DNA of 64,000 bases. Origin: Saccopteryx bilineata. Its lineage: Eukaryota > Chordata > Mammalia > Chiroptera > Emballonuridae. Numbering within the stretch: the first letter of the stretch is position 1; every line of letters begins with the position of its first letter. The notes below the pieces were generated by a model, which was not told the origin of the DNA, did not search any database, and worked only from the letters and a program-made list of their open reading frames with translations. Positions 45,359 through 57,185 of this stretch are shown piece by piece. The stretch is taken from assembly GCF_036850765.1 (NCBI RefSeq), contig NC_089490.1, positions 105,642,574 to 105,706,573 on the forward strand, in the 5' to 3' direction. A program made the translations under genes and the position numbers.

Positions 45359-46079
45359 ATCAGCAGCCAGTTTCTAGCAGTTGTTATTGGAGGGAGAAGG
45401 GGGAGTATTTTTCTCTTGTCCCCTTTCCTCATCTGTGTGCTCCTTCCTTACACTGCCCGGGGGAGCTGTCCTCTCTGCCTTATTTATATTTCAGGTAGGA
45501 AACCACTTAACCTGGAACTGAATGACAGCAATTTCGCTTTTAAGTTAGGTTAAAATTTAAGGACATCATGGTTTGGGGTCAGTTGAATGCCTCAGTTGCC
45601 TGTCATACAGATTTCACACAATTAAAAACATTCAGGCTCACTCAGAGCCTTCTTTGTAGTCTGTATACTAATTGAGATCATTTGACTTTATGGACCATAA
45701 GAACCCGGGTCTGATATAGAATTTCAGTCCAGAACAGATTATAAACATTGTTGGAGGGAGTATGTAGCTTTTCAACATGACAATTGCAATTTTTCTTTTG
45801 TTGCTAGTAGATACATTGTGGGGGAGGTGGTTTTCTTTCAGACAGCCAGAGATTGTGTTCCACATTATCTGTGTTAAGTACATGCAGATAAAATGAGGCT
45901 GAGATTAAAAATGGTTATTTTCCAGAAGAACATCTAAATGCATTTATTAATTCTTACAGACCAGCAAGTCAGTTTTATGTTCTTTGAGACCAACCAGAGA
46001 GTAACGCTTGTTATTTGAAGAGTACAATGATCTTTCTATCTGAATGGCTGTCATTACCAAATTGTTTTTCCCCCCACAG

Positions 46080-46399
46080 TGCCTTGTGTTGAAGGAGGAC
46101 CCTCTGCCATAATGCCAGTTGAGGAATACTGGCTGTGTTTACCAGCCTTTCATGTTAGACCTTTTGTACAGACGGCTGGGGTGCTGCAGTCTTGTCCCCA
46201 CTGTTGCTGGTGTCCAGGTGTTCTGCCTGCCGTCCCTGGGCCATCATGTGTACCTGCCATGCTGTCAAGGGGCGGCCACAGTGCTGCTCCTCCTCCTCCT
46301 CCACTTGCCCCCACCGTGCCCCCTTCCACACCCCAGGCGTTCTGCCCTTCACCCCCTACAGCTGATGGTAGGCAGGAGAAAAATGTACAGTCTAGGCTG
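46080..46399 (+). CDS. TXNRD1: TXNRD1 alternative N-terminal exon (MPV-type long isoform); CDS from 46,112
   Basis: The ATG at 46,112 (A at -3) opens 96 codons beginning MPVEEYWLCLPAF, followed by a Cys/Pro-rich stretch (HCCWCPGVLPAVPGP), a run of prolines, and RQEKNVQSRL before a GTAAGT donor at 46,400. From memory, the long mouse Txnrd1 isoform starts similarly (MPVDDCW..., CCW.PG, RQEKN.QS.L) and joins the same downstream exon. A pyrimidine tract and AG at 46,078-46,079 suggest a spliced 5' edge, with bases 46,080-46,111 as UTR. The exon ends in phase 0, as the 48,078 exon requires. Entering it from the Grx exon hits TAA at 46,110-46,112, so the two N-termini are mutually exclusive. The function of this extension is not known to me. 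Confidence 0.82.
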
Positions 46400-46503
46400 G
46401 TAAGTGTGGGAGCATTTATGTATTAAGGTTTAAATTTGATTTTTAAGGAACTTTTTTTTATACTTATTAATTTTTTCCATTATTATCTCATGTTAGCATA
46501 GTT

Positions 46504-46872
46504 TTTTTTTTTTTTTTTAATTTTTTTTTCTTTTTTTTTTTTTTTTTTTACAGAGACAGAGAGTCAGAGTGAGGGATAGACAGGGACAGACAGACAGGAA
46601 TGGAGAGATGAGAAGCATCAATCATTAGTTTTTCGTTGCACATTGTGACACCTTAGTTGTTCATTGATTGCTTTCTCATATGTGCCTTGACCATGGGCCT
46701 TCAGCGGACCGAGTAATGCCTTGCTTGAGCCAGCGACCTTGGGTCCAAGCTGGTGAATTTTTGCTCAAACCAGATGAACCCATATTCAAGCTGGCGACCT
46801 TGGGATCTCGAACCTGGGTCTTCCGCATCCCAATCTGATGCTCTATCCACTGCGCCACCGCCTGGTCAGGCG
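46504..46872 (-). mobile_element. tRNA-headed SINE, family B
   Basis: Full body with a long poly-T side (46,501-46,549). It lies about 100 bp after the alternative N-terminal exon. Confidence 0.88.
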
Positions 46873-47285
46873 ATTTTTGTTTTTTAATAAAGAGTGATAT
46901 TAAATATATCACCAAAACAGTATTCAAAGAGAATATGACATGGTAAGTAATATGTATAAAAACTAGGGGAATGAAATGATTTTTTAAGAATTAAAAATCT
47001 AACAGTTATAGTATAAAACCTGTTACATGCCAAGTACATGGAAATTAAATATTAAATATATTATAGGAGGCTTCAGGTATAGGTAGATTGAAGAAATGAG
47101 TTTCATAGAGTTACGTGTATTTATTTATTTACCCCCACTTCTTATTTGTTTATTTAAAATGCCCTTCAAAAGCAGGGACTTTTACATTTAACTTTTTATG
47201 CAGGTGTATATCAATTAATGATTTAGTTTAAAATTTCTAGATTTTATGCCTTACCTAAAAAATGTAGACAAATCAGTTTTGTTTG

Positions 47286-47637
47286 TTTTTTAATTGAGAG
47301 CAGGGGAGGCAGAGAGACAGGCATCTGCATGCGCCCCAGCTGGGATCCACCTGACAAGCCCCCTATGGGGCGATGCTCTGCCCATCTGGGACATTGCTCT
47401 CTTACTCTGCAACCAAGCTATTTTTAGCACTGAGGCAGAGGCCACAGAGCCATCCTCAGTGTCCAGGGTTAACTCTCAAGCCAATTGAGCCATGGCTGCA
47501 GGAGGAGGGGAGAGAGAGAAAGAGATGAGTAAGCAGGGAAGCAAATGGTTGCTTCTCCTGTGTGCCCTGACGGTAATCGAAGCTGGGGCTTCCACATGCT
47601 GGGCCAGCACTCTACAACTGAGCCAACCAGTCAGGGC
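47286..47637 (-). mobile_element. tRNA-headed SINE, family E
   Basis: Older A-like copy: GCATGCGCCCCAGCTGGGAT, ending AACCAGTCAGGGCC. Confidence 0.83.
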
Positions 47638-48077
47638 CTCCATTAGTATTTACCAAGCCCCGTCTTCATCTGAGACCTTAGCCCACTCATTCTTCTACCT
47701 TTGACTAGAAAGTAAAGGTGATTGACAAATTGTATTGATGATTCTATTGGAAACATGAAGGAAAAGTTTAAAAACCAATTTAAAATATAAAATATTTAAA
47801 ATCTTTAAAATTCTAGGATAAAAGGGCTGATCGAACTTAATTTAGGCCTAAATTGAATTTGTTGGGCCACTGGGACCGTAATTATGTGACAATTCCAAGT
47901 AGCCATCTATAATGTGAGGAGGTTGAGCATTTCCAATGTAATAGAAATCAAACAACATTTTTTCCTTTGGAAATTCCTTTTGTTTTTCTTTATAAGCAAA
48001 GGTTTTCTCACAAAACTTTTCAGATATTGCTGCTTTTAAGTTAAATTATTTTCCCTTTTCTTGTTTTTCTTCTTTAG

Positions 48078-48200
48078 GCTTATCAGGAGGGCAGACTTCA
48101 GAAGCTGCTGAAAATGAATGGCTCTGAGGACCATCCAGAGTCCTACGACTATGACCTCATCATCATCGGAGGGGGTTCCGGAGGCCTGGCGGCTGCTAAG
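48078..48200 (+). CDS. TXNRD1: TXNRD1 exon: common start Met and FAD-binding glycine loop
   Basis: In long isoforms the exon reads [12 protein letters not shown] and then the standard start [18 protein letters not shown]; the ATG at 48,114 is the start for the short, major form. [11 protein letters not shown] is the Rossmann GxGxxG loop that binds the FAD ADP moiety in the pyridine nucleotide-disulfide oxidoreductase family. The acceptor is TTCTTTAG. The donor is unusual: AAG is followed by GCAAGG, a GC-type donor, at 48,201. Reading on into the intron reaches a stop at 48,309. The exon is 123 bp, phase 0 at both ends. Confidence 0.95.
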
Positions 48201-48379
48201 GCAAGGCTCCTCGCGTGCTGGCTGCTCACGGCCGTTCTCCAGATTCTCTGTGGGATTTGTTTGAGACATTCTTGTGACACTTTGCACATTAACTTGGGTA
48301 GGACATGTTAAGGGAACCACTTTATAAATCATTTTTCCATGTTGAGGTGTATGTTCTGTACACGAAAGTACTTTGGGAT

Positions 48380-48736
48380 GCATTTTTTTTTATTTTTTTT
48401 TATTTTTTTTTTATTTTTTTATTTTTTTTACAGAGGCAGAGATAGACAGGGATAGACAGACAGGAACGGAGAGAGATGAGAAGCATCAATCATCAGTTTC
48501 TCGTTGCACATTGCGACTTCTTAGTTGTTCATTGATTGCTTTCTCACATGTGCCTTGACCGCGGGCCTTCAGCAGACCGAGTAACCCCTTGCTGGAGCCT
48601 AGGGTCCAAGCTGGTGAGCTCTTTTGCTCAAGCCAGATGAGCCCGCGCTCAAGCTGGCGACCTCGGGGTCTCGAACCTGGGTCCTTCCGCATCCCAGTCC
48701 GACGCTCTATCCACTGCGCCACCACCTGGTCAGGCT
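48380..48736 (-). mobile_element. tRNA-headed SINE, family B
   Basis: Full body with an expanded T-rich tail; flanked by TTGGGATGCATTTTT (48,372 and 48,736). It lies about 180 bp after the GC donor. Confidence 0.9.
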
Positions 48737-48831
48737 TGGGATGCATTTTTATTCATTTTAAGTTTGGTTGATTTTTCAAAGGTAAGAGCATTGTATGGAA
48801 ATGGTTTGAAATTAAATAAATTTATTGCTTT

Positions 48832-49135
48832 TTTTTTTAGTCAGAGGTGGAGGGACAGACAGGGAAAGAGAGATGAGAAGCATCAACAACTCAGTTGCAA
48901 TGCCTTAGTTGTTCATTGATTGCTTTGCTTTCTCACACGCCTTGACTATAGACAAACTAGTGACCCCTTGCTCAAGCCAGTGACCATGGGGTCATGTCTG
49001 ATCCCACGCTCAAGCCAGTGACCCTGCATTCAAGCCAGATGAGCCTGTGCTCAAGCTGGCAACCTCGGGGCTTTGAACCTGGGTCCTCAGTGTCCCAGCC
49101 GATGCTCTATCCACTGCGCCACGGCCCGGTCAGGC
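48832..49135 (-). mobile_element. tRNA-headed SINE, family B
   Basis: Shorter copy with internal losses; head CCTGACCGGGCCGTGGCGCA at the right end. Confidence 0.85.
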
Positions 49136-49722
49136 AAATGTATTTCTTTATTCTTAATAAATATTAATTTTTTTTTCCACTTTGATTTTTCTTTTCAAAA
49201 CTCCTCCTTCCCAATAGAAAGGTGGAGAGCAGTTGAATTTCTTCTTAAACTCCCTAAAAATGATTTGTCTCGTGTATATTACATGAGCTAAGAGAATAAC
49301 GACTGTGACCTGGGGGTGATAGGGTAGAGGATGGACAAATAAGGGAGGTAGGAGTGAGGCTCCTAGCCATGAACTGAGATACATTTTTTATATGTGAGTG
49401 GGACTTGGAACTGTCATTCTTTCTGAAGAGCTTCTTTTAAAAGATGAAGTGCTTAGACTCCTGTAAGGTGTAGATTGTGGTGAATCAGTAAAGGTAGATT
49501 CAAATGAAGCTGCCCAACTTAGGAGCAGTCCAGTATCTGGTATCATGCAGTGCTTTGCTTTAAATCAGGAATAATCCTGGGTATATGTATTTTACTGTGG
49601 TATTGGTATGGTTTTGAAGGACACAAAGACTCAGTTCTTTCAAATAACTGGAAGTCTAGTTGCCAATGCACAAAGCTTATCTCTGAGAAAGATAACAGAT
49701 ACTCTTCAAAAAGGATTTTTTA

Positions 49723-51470
49723 AAAAATAATTTTATTTTTTTTTGGGGGGGTGACATCAATAAATCAGGATACATATATTCAAAGATAACAAGTCCAGGT
49801 TATCTTGTCGTTCAATTATGTTGCATACCCATCACCCAAAGTCAGATTGTCCTCTGTTACCTTCTATCTAGTTTTTTTTTTTTAATAAATAAATTTTTAT
49901 TTTAATGGGGTGACATCAATAAATCAGGGTACATATATTCAAAGAAAAGATTTCCAGGTTGTCATTTAGTTCTGTTGCATACCCATCACCCAAAGAGAGA
50001 TCACCCTCCATCACCCTCTATCCAGTTTTCTTTGTAAACCCCCCCCCCCCCCCGTAACCACCACACTCCTGTCCATGTCTCTTAGTCTCGCTTTTATGTC
50101 CCACCAATGTATGGAATCCTGCAGTTCTTGTTTTTTTCTGATTTACTTATTTCACTCCGCATAATGTTATCAAGATTCCACCATTCTGCTGTAAGTGATC
50201 CGATGTCATCATTTCTTCTAGCTGAATAGTATACCATGGTGTATATGTGCCCCATCTTCTTTATCCAGTCTTCTAGTTTTTTTTACAGTGATTAAAAGCC
50301 TTTAAGCAAACTCTTGGTCAATACAGCAAGAATCCATAAAAGAGTAGTGTCCTTAACATGTTCACCAAGTTCAAGTTGGCCCCATCACCATGCCAAATCC
50401 CTGAAAAATGCAACCCAACCACAGTTCAGTCTGTTAGGAGCTGTCACAAGGAGCAGGAGTCCAGGAAAAGTCCACATCCAGGAAAAGTCCGCATGGCACT
50501 GGAATTGTTGTCACCATTCTATACTTTGCAGCTCATGTCCAAGTCCCAATGACCGCTGGTAATGGTTCAGGTAAACTGGAAAAGCCATTTGCAGTATGCA
50601 TGTATATGGAGCTTCTGTTCTCCTCTGCCTGGAGAGATGAGACCAGGTTGCCTTTCCCTGGAGCTCTGTGATTGTGGCATGGTAAAGAGAACCTTGGGAT
50701 ACACTAAGCTGGGTGGCAAAGGTAGATTCATAATAGAAGTTGGCAAAAGGGGGAAAGAGAGCTATAAATTAGGTGTAGGTCCCAGCCTGAAATATGAGTG
50801 GGGCATTGAGGTAGGAGGGATAAAGGAAACACTATATATTAAGCAAAGCAGCAAAAAATAGGACTATCAACACCCACAACAGAGATCCTTGAGGGAAGGA
50901 TAAAAAACCTGACTATTCAGGCAAAACATAGTTAAGTGGCCCTTGAGCAAATAAGATCAGTTTACCTGCTTCTTGGAAGAAATACCCTAGGCTCGTCCAC
51001 AGTGTCGTAGATGGGGCCAACGGCCCTGGGCACCTTCAGCCTTCAGTGGCAAACCCCAACATTCTGGGCAAAGTTAGGTCATAGGTGGCTGGAGCAGGGC
51101 TGGAAGAGACTGAACCCTCCCTTAGAGGAGCGAGGGGGAAGCCTACCTTCCAATGTCCCTGTTTCCTCACAGCAGAGGCATGTAAACCTGGCAGGCTTTA
51201 GCTCAATGACCTTCCTTTCCACTATTGAAGCCGGACCCAGATGGCATCCTATGAGACCCCTTTGGGGCGTTGGAGCCTTTAAGGGTGTAGCCTAAAAGCT
51301 GGTAGTTCCCCTGATCTCTATTGGGCTTTTTCTGCCTCTAGATATTTTAAAAGCCATGCTCAGAAGATCTCGCTGAGGGGTTGAGGATCCCTATCCGCCT
51401 ATATAAATCTTTTCCATATATCTAGAGCTATTTGGAAAAAGACAAAACAGTGTTATTAGCTGGATCTAAC
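49723..51470 (-). mobile_element. L1-associated composite insertion with target duplication
   Basis: The block is flanked by CAAAAAGGATTTTT at 49,708-49,721 and again at 51,471-51,484, indicating one retrotransposed unit of about 1.75 kb. Its left part holds two successive minus-strand L1 3' ends (49,733-49,872 and 49,892-50,290), both beginning GGGTGACATCAATAAATCAG. The right 1.18 kb (50,291-51,470) is not canonical L1 3' sequence and I cannot identify it; it may be L1 5' UTR or captured DNA. It lies in TXNRD1 intronic sequence between the 48,078 and 52,416 exons. Confidence 0.65.
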
Positions 51471-51645
51471 AAAAAGGATTTTTGACTGTCATCGCTCCCT
51501 TAAAATAGATTGGAAATCTACAAATATCATCAACTTTTTTATTGGCTTCTCACATGAAAATTTTGTAAATCTAGCAATTTCAAAAGAAAAATTCCAATAT
51601 TCTGTCTAGAGACAAAGGTTAAAAGTACTTTTAAAAAGATGACAG

Positions 51646-52014
51646 GCCCTGGCTGTTTGGCTCAGTGGTAGAGTGTCAGCCTAGCGTGTGGCTGTCCTGG
51701 GTTCAGTTCCTGGTCAGGGCACACAGGAGAAGTGCCCATCTGCTTCTCTACCCCTCCACCTCTCACTTCTCTCTCTCTTTTCCCCTCCTGCTGCCATGGC
51801 TCGGAGTGAGTTGGCAGTGAGTTGGCCTGGGTGCTGAGGATGGCTCCATGGCCTCTGCCTCAGGCACTAAGAGCTTGGTTGCTGAACAATGGTGCAATGC
51901 CCCAGATGGGCAGAGCATCACTCCCTAGTGGGCTTGCTAGGTGTATCCTGGTTGGGGTGCATGCTGGAGTCTGTTTCTGCCTCCCCTCCTCTCACAGAAT
52001 TAAAAAAAAAAATG
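51646..52014 (+). mobile_element. tRNA-headed SINE, family E
   Basis: GGCCCTGGCTGTTTGGCTCA head; flanked by AAAGATGACAG-like repeats (51,635 and 52,008). Confidence 0.85.
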
Positions 52015-52415
52015 ACAGGATACAGGCTGAATCAAGGATTATAGATTATCAGTAAATCTGTTTTACTGGCTAGTTACCATTTGTTTAGAAATGGTCATAT
52101 GTTCTTCAGATTATTTTTTAATTTGTTACTCTTTGAGTGGAATTATGTAAGAGTTTTCTAGGGTTTCCCACTGATGGACAGTTTTGTAACTGTAATCTGC
52201 ATATTTTTAAAGCTACCCTCAGATTATCTAACGATTGCTTAATTTTTTTCTTGAAATTGTACTAATGATCTTGGTATATGAGATTCTTGGGCATTAATAA
52301 ATCTGGTTATGTTTTAGGCATTATAGCCTCATAAAAATAGCATGGGTTTTTAAGACCCCATTTCTCATCTGTCACGTTAACCTTTCCAACTCATTCTAAT
52401 AATTTTATTTTCTAG

Positions 52416-52488
52416 GAGGCAGCCAAATATAACAAGAAAGTGATGGTCTTGGATTTTGTTACTCCAACCCCCCTTGGAACTAGATGGG
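52416..52488 (+). CDS. TXNRD1: TXNRD1 exon: FAD-binding segment
   Basis: This 73 bp exon encodes [20 protein letters not shown] followed by GTRWG, with the last Gly codon split after its first base. The segment continues the FAD-binding Rossmann fold; the VMVLD strand carries the acidic residue that contacts the FAD ribose. It is bounded by TTTTCTAG and GTAAGC. It is near-identical to mammalian TXNRD1 and distinct from mitochondrial TXNRD2. Confidence 0.95.
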
Positions 52489-52897
52489 GTAAGCTTTTAA
52501 ACTATTTTAGAAGTGAATTTGTAGGACCAGATTTTTCCTTGGTGTTGGTTTAAATGGCCCCTATAACCCAATTATAAATTTAAAAAATAAGAAAAAACAC
52601 CTCAGAACGTTTATCTCTTTTACTTATGCTAAGTTGAAATGAACTCCAGTTAAATGTTGAAAATTTAGATTCTTTGGCAGAATCAAATAATGCAAAACCT
52701 TATCCACAGCTGTTATAATTTAAAATTAAATATTTGAGTAACCTAGTATATACTTAGAAACTAATAAACTGAAAATTTATTACTTTATATCTGTAGATTT
52801 CTGTTTTAATCTACATCCTGCATTCAACAGAACTGGCATCACATACCTTAATAGATAACCCCTTGCTGCTTTTGAGTCTTGATGAATTATATGTTTA

Positions 52898-53216
52898 CTT
52901 TTTTTTTCTTTTTTGATGACAGAGAGAGAGGGACAGATAGGGACAGACCGACAGGAAAGGAGAGAGATGAGAAGCATCAGTTCTTCGCTGCAGCACCTTA
53001 GTTGTTCATTGATTGCTTTTTCGTATGTGCCTTGACCGGGGGCTACAGCAGAGCAAATGACCCCTTGTTCAAGCCAGCGATCTTGGGCTTCAAGCCAACG
53101 ACCATGGGGTCATGTCTATGATCCCACGCTCAAGTTAGTGACCTTGGGGTTTTGAACCTAGGTCCTCTGTGTCTCAGTTCAACGCTCTATCCTCTGCACC
53201 ACTGCCGGGTCAGGCT
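52898..53216 (-). mobile_element. tRNA-headed SINE, family B
   Basis: Minus-strand copy; flanked by TATATGTTTA-type repeats (about 52,888 and 53,217). Confidence 0.87.
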
Positions 53217-53224
53217 GTATGTTT

Positions 53225-53850
53225 ATTTTGTAACAAATATTTATTGAACACTTAATTTTGAACCAGGCCCATGGGAATATAGTTGTGAACAGGAGACATG
53301 AAGTTCCTGCCCTTGTGAAGTTTGCATTCTAGTAGGGAGACAAAAGATAAGCAAGGACTTGAAAAATTGTGGTAAGTGGTACTGAAAAAAATTCTGTGGT
53401 AGAATAGAGAAGAACTGGGTCAAGAAATGAGTTCAGCTTTAAGAAGATTATCAAGGAAGGTCTGTGAAGAGGTGGCATTTAGATGAGGCCAAAAGAATGA
53501 GAATGGACTGACTGTGGCAAAAGCTGAGGAAGAACCTTACAGGCAACTTTTCTCCGTCTCTCACAGGATAGCACATACTAAGGCCTTGGGGTAGGGAAGA
53601 GTCCTTCATGGTTCTGGAGTGGGGGGTAGAAGCTGGGGGTAAGATTGGAGAGGAAGGCAGGTGTCAGACTGACTGTACAGGTCCTCAGAGGCCAAGCTGA
53701 ATTTGTACCTAATCAAGCACAGCAGGAAGGCTCTGAGGAGAGGGAATAATGTGATAGTACATTTTATGAGGATGACTTGGCTACTCGAATTAGAAGAAGC
53801 AAGAAGCAGGAAATCTGGATAAGACAATGTCATACTTTCTAATTCATTGA
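53225..53850 (-). repeat. L2 LINE fragment
   Basis: The complement-strand L2 pattern is visible: AACAAATATTTATTGAACAC, TTCCTGCCCTTGTGAAG, GCATTCTAGTAGGGAGAC and GGTGGCATTTAGATGAGGC. No coding capacity. Confidence 0.65.
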
Positions 53851-54815
53851 TTCAGAACTGTGTTAGATGAGACAGCAGTTTTGTGTCAGGGGCTTACAGT
53901 ACAGGTCACAGCTGTTGGGACTGTGACACTCACACTCCATAGTGCTGCTCTGGTAGCATTCTCCTCGGGGGATTGTTCCCTGAGCTGTGGAGTCAGCTGG
54001 CATCTGGCACTCTTGCTCATGCCATTCTGTTCGCCTCTACCTGCCACATTTTATTCTAGTGGAGACAGCTGTCACTGTGTTAAGTTCAGGCGTGCTAAAC
54101 TTTTTTTTAAGTGAATCCTTTTGTGAGAATCAGTGAAGGCCAAAGATCACACAACCTTCTTTTAAAAATGCTCTTATATTGAGGCCTGCGCAGGCCCCAA
54201 CCTGTCTGTGGTTCGGAGTTGCTATCTGCCTCATACAGCAGAGTAGAGGGTTTGTTTCTGGGAAGGCCGAGCTGTCTTCTATGCAAAGCCTCCTACAAGC
54301 TTGCTTTTGTTGTGTTTCAGGAATAGGGGGTGAGGAATGAGGCCTCACGAGTCTCGGCCTTCATTTGTGGTAGAGAGAAGATAGCGATTATAACCAGCAA
54401 GTTCAGAGTGGGGTGTAGTTACCCCTAGAACATGTCACTTAACCAAGCCTGGGCTTCATGACACGGAGGTGGATTCCTTAATAATAAAATAGTAATAAAA
54501 ATCGGTTCATAAAATGCTCGCATCCACCAAATTTTACCTGTGTAGTCCCAGACCCCCTGCAGTCCGGTGTGTTTAACTTCACAAGCCCTTATTAGGTAGT
54601 TTGGCTCCTAGATTCCCGGACAACAAGTAGAGGATGGTACACTAAGTACAATTCAATTTCTGGCATCTTTACCAGTAATGAATTAATTTTGAATCTTGGA
54701 GGGGTGCAGAAATTGTGGAAATCTCATTTTTGTATTGAATTTGAATGCCTCTTTGTTTGATATATAAGGCTGTCTGAACTTAGAAATGTCACAAGACTTA
54801 AGAATAAACAGTATT

Positions 54816-55211
54816 GGCCCTGGCCGGTTGGCTCAGCGGTAGAGCGTTGCCTGGCGCGCGGGGGGACCCGGGTTCGATTCCCGGCCAGGGCACACAGGAG
54901 AGGCACCCATCTGCTTCTCCACCCCCCCCTCCTTCCTCTCTGTCTCTTTCTTCCCCTCCCGTAGCCAGGGCTCCATTGGAGCAAAGATGGCCCGGGCGCT
55001 GGGGATGGCTCCTTGGCCTCTGCCCCAGGCGCTAGAGTGGCTCTGGTCGCAGCAGAGCAATGCCCTGGAGGGGCAGAGCATCGCCCCCTGGTGGGCAGAG
55101 CATCACCCCTGGTGGGCGTGCCGGGTGGATCCCGGTCAGGCGTGTGCAGGAGTCTGTCTGACTGTCTCTCCCCGTTTCCACCTTCAGAAAAATACAAAAA
55201 AAAAAAAAAAA
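54816..55211 (+). mobile_element. tRNA-headed SINE, family A
   Basis: Full-length with near-consensus head GGCCCTGGCCGGTTGGCTCA; flanked by AAGAATAAACAGTATT with one mismatch (54,800 and 55,212). Confidence 0.92.
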
Positions 55212-55322
55212 AAAGAATAAACAATATTGGCCACATTAAGCAAATCAATTTTGATGGTTTATAGAACAGTAATAATTGTGGACCTTTTTCTTTGAGGGAT
55301 TGTGAAGCAGGCTGTAAACTGA

Positions 55323-56761
<1,439 letters not shown>

Positions 56762-56776
56762 CACCTGTCCAGATTT

Positions 56777-57169
56777 TTTTTTTTTTTTTTGGTATTTTTC
56801 TGAAGCTGGAAACGGGGAGAGACAGTCAGACTCCCGCATGCACCGACCGGGATCCACCCGGCACGCCCACCAGGGGGCGACGCTCTGCCCACCAGGGGGC
56901 AATGCTCTGCCCCTCCAGGGCGTCGCTCTGTTGCTACCAGAGCCACTCTAGCGCCTGGGGCAGAGGCCAAGGAGCCATCCCCAGCACCCGGACCATCTTT
57001 GCTCCAATGGAGCCTCACTGTGGGAGGGGAAGAGAGAGACAGAGAGGAAGGAGAGGGGGAGGGGTGGAGAAGCAGATGGGCGCTTCTCCTGTGTGCCTTG
57101 GCCGGGAATCGAACCCGGGACTTCTGCACGCCAGGCCGACGCTCTACCACTGAGCCAACTGGCCAGGGC
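56777..57169 (-). mobile_element. tRNA-headed SINE, family A
   Basis: Full-length; flanked by CACCTGTCCAGATTTT (about 56,762 and 57,170). Confidence 0.92.
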
Positions 57170-57185
57170 CACCTGTCCAGATTTT

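Noticed and set aside
48114..48311. A 65-residue protein from the standard TXNRD1 start
   Set aside because: The frame continues past the exon into the intron only because the donor is GC; the sequence after AAAK does not match TXNRD1.
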